34,637 nucleotides of DNA, from NCBI GenBank assembly GCA_947452965.1, contig CANGEW010000016.1:1-34637 (forward strand), in the 5' to 3' direction. Each line of letters opens with the position of its first letter. Within the stretch, counting starts at the first letter, position 1. A program made the position numbers and the translations under genes. This stretch comes from Chitinophagaceae bacterium. Lineage in GTDB: Bacteria > Bacteroidota > Bacteroidia > Chitinophagales > Chitinophagaceae. The notes beneath the pieces were generated by a model, which saw only the letters and a list, made by a program, of their open reading frames with translations, ran no database searches and had not been told where the DNA came from. Shown piece after piece: positions 27,239 through 34,637 of the stretch.

Positions 27239-30200
27239 ATGATTACAACATCATCTATTCTGGAAGTATTGTCTTCTTTCATGAACAAAGTGACAATCTC
27301 ATTAAGAAGTTTTTTGGTTTTCATGCTGAGTTTATTTGTGTTGCAGTTTGTTCAAACTGAAACAGGATATGCACAGACTCAGTCTTACACAACAGCTGGA
27401 TCCTACAACTGGACGTGTCCAACAGGCATTACAAGTGTTCAGGTAGAGTGCTGGGGTGGAGGCGGTGGCGGTGCCGGTTCAGGAAGTTCAACTAACTTCT
27501 ACACAGGTGGTGGTGGTGCTGGTGGAAACTACTCCAAGGCAATGGTTTCAGTAACTCCGGGTACAACATATACCATAGTAGTGGGTGCTGGTGGTACTGC
27601 TGGCCCAAGCTCAGGTAATACAAATGCCGGTAATGGAGGTAATTCTATTTTCGGAAGCAACTTGTTAATTGCAAGTGGTGGAACAGGTGGTGTAGGAGGT
27701 TCAACACAACAAAAAGCAGGTGCAGGTGGTGGAAATGGCGGTATTTATGGATATACTATAACTTCTGCAGGTTCAGGATATTCTAGTAGCCCTACTGTAG
27801 TGGTTGGAACTGCTTGGTCGGCTAGTGCGACCTATACCTTAAATCAACAGGTATTCAATGCATCAAAATTATATACAGTTACAACAGCCGGAACATCTGG
27901 TACAGTTGCTCCAACACATTCAAGTGGTGCTGTTGCTGCTACAGGAGGTTCTGCTGTATTAACCTATGCTGGTATTGCTGCAACTGCTGCAGCTACTACT
28001 ACAGGAACGTCTCCAAACAAAACAGTGGATAATGTGTATCCTGTTAACATGGGTTCAGGGTATCTTGCTGCTCCAACAATTACAATAACAGGGAATGCAA
28101 CGGCAACAGCTAATGTAAACTTGGTAAATGTTACAGGTGCTACCACTTTCTATGTTGGTGGTAATGGTGCAAATGGTACATATACCCAAGCAAGCACTTC
28201 AAATGCATCAGGTGGTGGTGGTGGTTCTGCAGGAACATCAAGTAATGGTAATGCTGCATCAGGAACGACTGGCGGTACTGCAGTTACAGGTGGTGGTGCA
28301 GGTGCTAATGGTACTTCAACCAATGCTACAGCTGGTTCAAATGCTACTCAAGTTGGAGGAGGAGGATCGGGTGCTGTTGGTGTTTCAAAAACTGGTGGTG
28401 CTGGATATCAAGGTAAAGTAGTGATCACATATCCTATTATTTCTTCTAGCTCTAGCATGCTAGGATTCTCAACAATTTTAAATACGGCATCTGCCTCACA
28501 GTCGTTTACTATTTCAGGAACAGATATGAATGCAGGTATATTGGTTACAGCACCAAGTGGATTTGAGGTTTCAACTGATAATTCCAGTTATTCAACCTCT
28601 CTTACTGTAGGTGCTGCAGGAACGATTTCTTCTACAACTATTTATTTAAGAATTAGTGCATCTGCTTCCGTTGGATCTTATAACGGATTAAGTGTGGCTT
28701 TAACAAGTAGTGGTGCTGCAACTGTCAATGTTTCTATTCCTAACAGTTCGGTAACTTCTTCTGCTACACCCACTATCTTAAGCAGTACATCTTCATTATC
28801 AGCTTTTCCAAATACACAAGCAGGTAGTTCATCAACAAGTGCTAGTTTTTCTGTTTCAGGAAGTAACCTAACTTCTGATATTACAATAACGGCTCCATCA
28901 AATTATCAAGTTTCTTTAAGCAGTGGAAGTGGATTTGGTTCAAGTGTGACTTTATCTCAATCAAGTGGTTCTGTTGCATTAACTACTGTTTACGTTAGAT
29001 TCAGCCCTACCGGTTTGGGCTCAAATAGTGGAAATATAAACATCACTTCAACAGGTGCTACTAACCAAACGGTTTCTGTTAGTGGCTATATCAGCAAGTT
29101 TTACTACAAAGGTTCCGGTTCATTAGAAAGCACATCGAGTTGGTCTTCTTTATCAGATGGAACAGGTATTGCACCTGCAGATTTCACAACAGCAGGAATT
29201 ACTTACAATATTCTTTCTGCAGCAACTACAACGGCAAATTGGACAGTTTCAGGTGCAGGTTCAAAAGTAATTGTTGGAGATGCTTCTGCAGTTGCTACTT
29301 CTTTAACAATAACATCTGCGGGCAAAATTACAGGTACTGTTGATCTTACGGCGGCGGCTTCTGGCTCCAATAATTTAATTCTGTCTACACCCGATACGTT
29401 GAATTTCCCAACCTTCGGAACTATCAATGCAGCAAGTACAATAACATATGCTGCTGGATCTCGTCAGTTTGTTAAGCTTTCTGGATTAACCTATCCAAAT
29501 CTTTCTATTGCAAACACTGCTGATTCAGTGATTCTATCAGGTTCTTTAACTGTGAATGATTTAAGTGTATCAGGATTGTTAGCATTAGACAATTTGACTT
29601 CAGGAAGAATTCTAACGGTTCAAGGGAATATGAATTTATCTGGTTCGAATGGTATTGTGAATAGAGGAGGGTCGAGTGTAATGAATATGACATTATCTGG
29701 AACCGGAAAAACCATTACAAATACAGCATCAGCCAATAACTTTGGTAAAACCAATTTAATAATAAATGGGTCTTATTCACTAGCTTCCGATTTTTATTAT
29801 AATACTACTTCTTCCATAGGTACAACTGTTGTTAGAGCAATCTCAGGAACTGGTTCATTAAGTGTAGGAAGTTATACCCTAAACATGGGTGTTAGTGCAT
29901 TGCCTTTGTCAACAGTAACTACCACTTCAAGTAGTATTATCAAAACGGCGAATGTAGCAACTGCTCCATTTAATAGTGGATTAACATGGAATGGTAAAAT
30001 GGTATTTAATGCCACTTCGGGTAAACAATGGATTTTATCAGGCACGTACAATAAATTGAGTCTGGAAAATGCTTCTGGAATTGATACATTGGCTGCAAAT
30101 ATTACTGTGAATGATTCACTAAATCTGGGTGCTGGAGTATTGTTAGGAAAGTATGGTGCGAATGATTTCAAAGTAATTGCAAATGGGGCCGTTAGCAGAT

Positions 30201-33200
30201 CTACCGGTTGGATGAATGGATCTTTGCAACGTCCTGTTACATCAACTGGAACCTATGTGTTTGATATTGGAGATGCTGCGAATTATACTCCTGCTTCATT
30301 GAACGTTACTTCAATAACTAATTCTGGTAATGTGTTGGTTTCAACAAAAACAGGCTTGAGTGCTCAATCTGCTTATGCATCTTTGGGATTATTGTCAACA
30401 AACGCTTTGAATAGATATTGGAACATTAGTTCTCCAGATGGATTTGCAGGTTCTTATGCAGGTAGTTATACTTACAACAATGCGACCGATGTGTTAGGAA
30501 GTCCGACAGTTTCTTCATTACGAGCTGCTGTGTATGGTTCAGCTTCTTGGTCATATCTTGGTCTGGTAACTTCAGCAAGTAGTTCTATTATTGCAGCGCC
30601 ATCAAGTACTACATTAGGAGATGTGGTTTTTGCCTCTGGAAGAGCTATAACATTCACTGCTGTAGATACATTTAAAAATGTAAATGCTTCAGACCCTGCT
30701 TTTAGATATACTTTAAACGGTACATTATTTAGCGGAGATGCGGCAACTGGCTCTATGTCGAGAGTATCAGGTGAAACACCTGGTTTATATGCAATTCAAC
30801 AAGGTTCTTTGTCTGTTGCTCCTAACACAAATATTTACGACATTTCGTTTGTTGGTGCAACCATGACAATTCTTTCTGATGCAAATCCTGTTACCAATTT
30901 AACGGCAACGCATAAGTCAAATAATATTGTTCGTTTATCCTGGACTTCTCCAATAGGTACTTACGATAATCTTTTGATTTTTGCACGACCATCATCAGTA
31001 ACTCACACGCCATCTGGCTCAGGAGCAAACTATAACAATGCAAATAATGACATCACAAATGCTGGAGTCTATGGTACAGATAACTTCTTAGTATACTCCG
31101 GAACTGGTAATAGTGTAGAAATAACAGGGTTGTCTAATTCTACTGATTATAATTTTGTTGTGTATTCGTACAATGGTAGTAGTTACTCTATTGCTTCTAG
31201 TATTAATGTTACCACCACTTTGCCGGCTACAACATCTTTGGCCTCTTCTTATGGAAATGCTCAGTCAACTATAAGTTGGACAAATCCTGCTTATTATGGC
31301 ACACAATCAAACTATTGGGATGAGGTGATTGTAGTTGCGAAATCAGGTAGTGCGGTAGATCAAACTCCATCAGGAGATGCTTCGTCTTATACTGCAAGCA
31401 GTGTGTTTGGAAATGGTACTGATTTAGGATCAGGTAATTATATCGTATACAAAGGAACTGGAACAAGTGTTACAGTTACTGGATTAACCAATGCTACTGC
31501 TCAATACTTTAAAACATATGTAAGACATGGATCTGTTTGGTCAGCAGCTCAATCAACTTCGGTTACACCTAATGTGTATGTTGTTGGTGATTATGGATCA
31601 TTAGGATCAGGCATGTGGACAACAACTGCAGCGAATTGGCGTAAATGGGACGGTGCATCATGGTCTGTAGTTCCTTCAACAGCTCCTACTGGAACAGATA
31701 ACGTATTCATTTTGTCAGGACATACAGTGAGAGTAGATGCTTCTACTAGAAATTGTAAAAATCTTACAATTGAATCTTCTGCTATGTTGAAATCAGATAG
31801 TCTTGTAAATAAAACTTGTTTCATTAAAGTATATGGCTCAAAAGTGGATGTAAAACCTAATGCTAATTTGGGTCAAACCGGCACTGGAAATAGTGCAGAT
31901 GGTATAAGTATCGATGTTTTCTCGCCTTCATTAACCTTTACAGGTGGAGGTACTATTAATTTATCAAGAATGCGTCATAGTGATAGCACGGCTACATCAA
32001 CTGTAATTATCGATAATAACATGACGATGCATTATCATGGTTCTACTAATGCGGGTAATGCGGGTGCGATTTATACAAATTCACCTATGCCAACTTCTTA
32101 TGCAGTAACACATGTTCTAACAATTAATGCTGGAAAAACATTAACGTTTGATCAGTTTTCATGCTATACTCCTTTAAGTGGGGCTAACAATAATTCGGTT
32201 ACGAATAAAGTATTTAATATAAACGGAAACATGACTTTCTTAGATGGACAAATCTCTGGGAATCCAACAGCTCCTGCTTCTGCTTTTGTTGGAAATGCAA
32301 ATGGATACTTTAGTCTTGGAACTACTACAGGTAGTTCAACAACTATTAATATCGGAAGTACTGGTAGTCTTAATGTTTCTGAATTCTATCCAAACGGAAC
32401 ACAATCTGGTGATGTTGCTGGAACAGGTACAGCTATTACAATTAACGTAGCTTCAGGCGGCAGTTTAAATGTTTCAAAAATTGCTGATTTTAGAAATGCA
32501 TCACAAATTGTTTCTGGTGCTGGTTCGTTTAATTTGTCTAGTGGTGGCGTTATGAGAATCGGATCTGCTGTTGGTATCACAAATTCAGATGCTTCAGGCC
32601 CAATTCAAACTTCAACTCGTACTTATCCAACAAACGCACTTTACAAATATGAGTCAACTTCTGCACAGGTTACAGGTAATGGTTTGCCTTCAAGCATAAG
32701 TGGATTAACAGTTTCCAATGTTTCTGGAGTTACTTTAAGTAACAATGTAACTGTTACAGATTCTCTTACTTTGACAAATGGGGTTGTTTCTACAGGATCA
32801 TACACTTTAACCTCAAATGGAATTACTAACAGAACTTCTGGATGGGTTGCAGGTAATCTTAAAAAATCTGTTACAACAGGAGCAACTAATAAAACGTTTG
32901 AAATAGGAGGCGCTTCTAATTACCGTCCTGTAGTACTGAGCTTTGCCAATGTTTCAACATCAGGAAGTATTACTGCAAGTGTTTCTCAGGCAGATGGAGC
33001 ACATCCTCAAATTAATACATCTAACATTAGTCGAAGCAATCGTTTAAATAGATATTGGACACTAACCAACAACGGTGTTGTGCTTGATAGTTATAATGCA
33101 ACTTTTAGTTTTGTTGCTTCAGATATTTTAAACAGTGCAACTACATCGAGTTTTATTGTTGGTAATTACAATGCAAATTGGGTGTATCCTACTGTTGGAA

Positions 33201-34637
33201 CGAAAACTTCCACGTCAACACAAATTACAGGAGCCACAAATTTTGGTGATTTCCAAATTGGCCAAAGTTGTGCCACTTCTTCTGTTGAAACTGTTTCTGC
33301 TTGTGATAGTTACACTTGGCATGGCATTACATACACGGCCTCAACAAACACGCCAACATTTACTACTACAAATTCACAAGGATGTGATTCAGTTATAAAT
33401 TTAAATTTAACAATTACCTCTTCTTCTGTAACTGCAACAACTGTATCAGCTTGCGACAGCTATACATGGACTGCAAATGGCCAAACATATTCAGCATCTG
33501 GTAATTATGCTAATGTTGTTGGATGTCATACAGATAGTTTATATCTAACAATTACTTCTTCTTCTGTATCTTCTATCATTGCATCTGCTTGTGATAGTTA
33601 TACTTGGTCGGCAAACGGACAAACCTATACAACATCAGGCAATTACGCAAATGTTGAAGGATGTCATACAGATAGTTTATATCTCTCAATTACAAGTAGT
33701 ACTCGTGACACATCTATTGTTTCTGCATGCGATAGTTACACCTGGACTTTGAATGGTCAAACATATTCAACAAGTGGAGTTTACTCAAATACAGTTGGTT
33801 GTGCTACTCATATTTTGCAATTAACAATAACACCAAGCAGTAGCGATACGACTACAGTGTCGGCATGTAATTCATATAATTGGTCTTCTTCAGGAAGTAC
33901 TTATACAACAAGCGGAACTTATTATGTAGTAGCTGGTTGTTATACACAAGTGTTGAATCTGACTATCTCGAATAGCTATGTTACTGCAACTACAGCGTCT
34001 GTTTGTGATAGTTATACTTGGAGTGTAAATGGACAAACATATTCAACTAGCGGTAATTATGCAGTTGTTACTGGTTGTCATACAGATAGTTTGTATTTAA
34101 CAATTAAACAACCAACCACATCAACAACCGATGTGTCGAATTGTGTTTCTTACTTATGGAATGGAACAACATATACAGCTAGTGGTTCTTATACCATTCA
34201 TTTGACCAATGCTGCCGGTTGTGATTCAGCTGCAACATTAAACTTAACGATTAAACAACCGACTACATCAAGTACAGATGTATCTGAGTGTGTTTCATAT
34301 ACATGGAACGAAACGACATACACAGCGAGTGGATCATATGTGAAACACTTCACTAACGCTGCAGGATGTGATTCAGCTGCAACATTAAACTTAACGATTA
34401 AACAACTGACTACATCAAGTACAGATGTATCTGAGTGTGTTTCATATACATGGAACGAAACAACATACACAGCGAGTGGATCATATGTGAAACACTTCAC
34501 TAACGCTGCTGGTTGTGATTCTGCTGCGACGTTAAACCTTACGATTAAGCAATCAAGTTCTAGCAGTTCATCAGTATCTGTATGTGCGAGTGCATTACCA
34601 TATTCATGGAATGGATTAACATTTACAGAGGCTGGAA
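27239..34637 (+). CDS. Giant secreted repeat protein, 3' end outside window
   Basis: At least 2466 residues are open to the window edge. The ATG at 27239 gives a long N-region; ATG 27281 (MNKVTISLRSF...) is an alternative with a more usual signal peptide, cleaved near GYAQ. Residues about 48-400 are a Gly-rich domain (GGGGGGAG ... GYQGKVVITYP), interrupted at about 170-296 by a segment with GSGYxxxPTxxx motifs and a phage-tail-like APTHSSGAV element. Two Ig-like domains follow. Next comes the ANWTVSGAGSKVIVGD module shared with the preceding gene, then stacked beta-strand regions. A module of about 145 residues occurs twice (991-1137 and 1869-2010). FN3-like domains lie at about 1216-1440. 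From about residue 2020 on there are ten CxSYTW tandem repeats. A T9SS tail is expected beyond the edge. It is probably a surface adhesin. Confidence 0.85.
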   Translation, partial: MITTSSILEVLSSFMNKVTISLRSFLVFMLSLFVLQFVQTETGYAQTQSYTTAGSYNWTCPTGITSVQVECWGGGGGGAGSGSSTNFYTGGGGAGGNYSKAMVSVTPGTTYTIVVGAGGTAGPSSGNTNAGNGGNSIFGSNLLIASGGTGGVGGSTQQKAGAGGGNGGIYGYTITSAGSGYSSSPTVVVGTAWSASATYTLNQQVFNASKLYTVTTAGTSGTVAPTHSSGAVAATGGSAVLTYAGIAATAAATTTGTSPNKTVDNVYPVNMGSGYLAAPTITITGNATATANVNLVNVTGATTFYVGGNGANGTYTQASTSNASGGGGGSAGTSSNGNAASGTTGGTAVTGGGAGANGTSTNATAGSNATQVGGGGSGAVGVSKTGGAGYQGKVVITYPIISSSSSMLGFSTILNTASASQSFTISGTDMNAGILVTAPSGFEVSTDNSSYSTSLTVGAAGTISSTTIYLRISASASVGSYNGLSVALTSSGAATVNVSIPNSSVTSSATPTILSSTSSLSAFPNTQAGSSSTSASFSVSGSNLTSDITITAPSNYQVSLSSGSGFGSSVTLSQSSGSVALTTVYVRFSPTGLGSNSGNINITSTGATNQTVSVSGYISKFYYKGSGSLESTSSWSSLSDGTGIAPADFTTAGITYNILSAATTTANWTVSGAGSKVIVGDASAVATSLTITSAGKITGTVDLTAAASGSNNLILSTPDTLNFPTFGTINAASTITYAAGSRQFVKLSGLTYPNLSIANTADSVILSGSLTVNDLSVSGLLALDNLTSGRILTVQGNMNLSGSNGIVNRGGSSVMNMTLSGTGKTITNTASANNFGKTNLIINGSYSLASDFYYNTTSSIGTTVVRAISGTGSLSVGSYTLNMGVSALPLSTVTTTSSSIIKTANVATAPFNSGLTWNGKMVFNATSGKQWILSGTYNKLSLENASGIDTLAANITVNDSLNLGAGVLLGKYGANDFKVIANGAVSRSTGWMNGSLQRPVTSTGTYVFDIGDAANYTPASLNVTSITNSGNVLVSTKTGLSAQSAYASLGLLSTNALNRYWNISSPDGFAGSYAGSYTYNNATDVLGSPTVSSLRAAVYGSASWSYLGLVTSASSSIIAAPSSTTLGDVVFASGRAITFTAVDTFKNVNASDPAFRYTLNGTLFSGDAATGSMSRVSGETPGLYAIQQGSLSVAPNTNIYDISFVGATMTILSDANPVTNLTATHKSNNIVRLSWTSPIGTYDNLLIFARPSSVTHTPSGSGANYNNANNDITNAGVYGTDNFLVYSGTGNSVEITGLSNSTDYNFVVYSYNGSSYSIASSINVTTTLPATTSLASSYGNAQSTISWTNPAYYGTQSNYWDEVIVVAKSGSAVDQTPSGDASSYTASSVFGNGTDLGSGNYIVYKGTGTSVTVTGLTNATAQYFKTYVRHGSVWSAAQSTSVTPNVYVVGDYGSLGSGMWTTTAANWRKWDGASWSVVPSTAPTGTDNVFILSGHTVRVDASTRNCKNLTIESSAMLKSDSLVNKTCFIKVYGSKVDVKPNANLGQTGTGNSADGISIDVFSPSLTFTGGGTINLSRMRHSDSTATSTVIIDNNMTMHYHGSTNAGNAGAIYTNSPMPTSYAVTHVLTINAGKTLTFDQFSCYTPLSGANNNSVTNKVFNINGNMTFLDGQISGNPTAPASAFVGNANGYFSLGTTTGSSTTINIGSTGSLNVSEFYPNGTQSGDVAGTGTAITINVASGGSLNVSKIADFRNASQIVSGAGSFNLSSGGVMRIGSAVGITNSDASGPIQTSTRTYPTNALYKYESTSAQVTGNGLPSSISGLTVSNVSGVTLSNNVTVTDSLTLTNGVVSTGSYTLTSNGITNRTSGWVAGNLKKSVTTGATNKTFEIGGASNYRPVVLSFANVSTSGSITASVSQADGAHPQINTSNISRSNRLNRYWTLTNNGVVLDSYNATFSFVASDILNSATTSSFIVGNYNANWVYPTVGTKTSTSTQITGATNFGDFQIGQSCATSSVETVSACDSYTWHGITYTASTNTPTFTTTNSQGCDSVINLNLTITSSSVTATTVSACDSYTWTANGQTYSASGNYANVVGCHTDSLYLTITSSSVSSIIASACDSYTWSANGQTYTTSGNYANVEGCHTDSLYLSITSSTRDTSIVSACDSYTWTLNGQTYSTSGVYSNTVGCATHILQLTITPSSSDTTTVSACNSYNWSSSGSTYTTSGTYYVVAGCYTQVLNLTISNSYVTATTASVCDSYTWSVNGQTYSTSGNYAVVTGCHTDSLYLTIKQPTTSTTDVSNCVSYLWNGTTYTASGSYTIHLTNAAGCDSAATLNLTIKQPTTSSTDVSECVSYTWNETTYTASGSYVKHFTNAAGCDSAATLNLTIKQLTTSSTDVSECVSYTWNETTYTASGSYVKHFTNAAGCDSAATLNLTIKQSSSSSSSVSVCASALPYSWNGLTFTEAG
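33302..34637 (+). repeat. Ten tandem CxSYTW repeats in the giant protein
   Basis: The Cys codon of each unit's CxSYxW motif (the fifth, seventh and tenth units deviate slightly) lies at 33302, 33452, 33590, 33728, 33866, 34004, 34142, 34289, 34436 and 34583. The periods are 150, then five of 138, one of 138, and three of 147 bp (46-50 residues). Each complete unit has a second Cys near its end (xGC), then an LxLTI strand. The tenth unit is cut by the window edge. Units are diverged at the start and nearly identical at units 8-9. Confidence 0.92.
34220..34513 (+). repeat. Recent 147-bp tandem duplication inside the repeat array
   Basis: Blocks 34220-34366 and 34367-34513 differ at only four bases by eye, and the period is one repeat unit (49 residues). 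This is far closer than other units of the array and indicates recent unequal exchange, slippage or conversion. Confidence 0.88.

Noticed and set aside
27118..27360. 80-residue + strand frame overlapping the start of the giant gene
   Set aside because: It begins with TTG, has no family resemblance, and overlaps the signal-peptide region of the long open frame, which explains the sequence better.
28128..28421. 97-residue + strand frame rich in Val, Leu and Gln
   Set aside because: It is a frame-shifted reading of the Gly-rich codons of the giant gene, giving biased composition and no start context.
34198..34500. 100-residue antisense frame with an internal repeat
   Set aside because: It is the mirror of the tandem repeat in the giant gene; the repeat in the antisense product simply follows from the 147-bp duplication.
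33302..34637. Regularly spaced repeats resembling a CRISPR array
   Set aside because: The period is 138-150 bp, the units are coding in one open frame, and there are no short identical repeats with unique spacers.

Overview
The window is an AT-rich stretch from a member of the Bacteroidota. The supporting evidence is a SusC/SusD pair, several secreted proteins with type IX secretion (T9SS) C-terminal sorting domains, A-rich leaders without clear Shine-Dalgarno sequences, and one exact match to the Bacteroidota -7 promoter element (TAnnTTTG). The large multi-domain T9SS adhesins recall free-living Chitinophagales, Sphingobacteriales or Flavobacteriales, but the genus cannot be read from the sequence. 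Every supported gene lies on the + strand.

Region 1 (1-18742) is a tightly packed polysaccharide utilisation locus, probably one operon with gaps of 3-52 bp. It ends at a clear intrinsic terminator at 18713-18742. In order it holds: the C-terminal part of a PL17 oligoalginate lyase (cut by the window edge), a KdgF-type cupin, two paralogous secreted beta-rich proteins (the second with a T9SS tail), a PL5/PL38-type alginate lyase, SusC, SusD, an alpha/beta-hydrolase esterase, a PL6 lyase with extra C-terminal modules and a T9SS tail, and a sulfatase related to iduronate-2-sulfatases. The inferred substrate is alginate or another polyuronate. The esterase and sulfatase suggest a decorated (acetylated or sulfated) polymer.

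Region 2 (18955-22493) is a second unit for the monomer: 2-keto-3-deoxygluconate kinase, a YhcH/YiaL-family protein, KDPG aldolase, and an MFS transporter of the hexuronate/anion:cation symporter type. Together with KdgF this gives the route unsaturated uronate -> DEH -> KDG -> KDPG -> pyruvate + glyceraldehyde-3-phosphate. The DEH reductase and any transcription regulator are not in the window.

Region 3 (22494-34637) holds two very large secreted surface proteins: a 1391-residue protein with a T9SS tail, and one of at least 2466 residues that runs off the right edge. Each is preceded by an imperfect palindrome centred on CCGG. The two palindromes share a 14-bp core in opposite orientation, which suggests co-regulation by one LacI-like factor. 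The two proteins also share a block of two consecutive domains. The last gene ends, within the window, in ten Cys-containing tandem repeats (consensus CxSYTWxxxTYTxSGxY), two of which are nearly identical at DNA level.

No RNA genes, insertion sequences, CRISPR arrays or attachment sites were seen.
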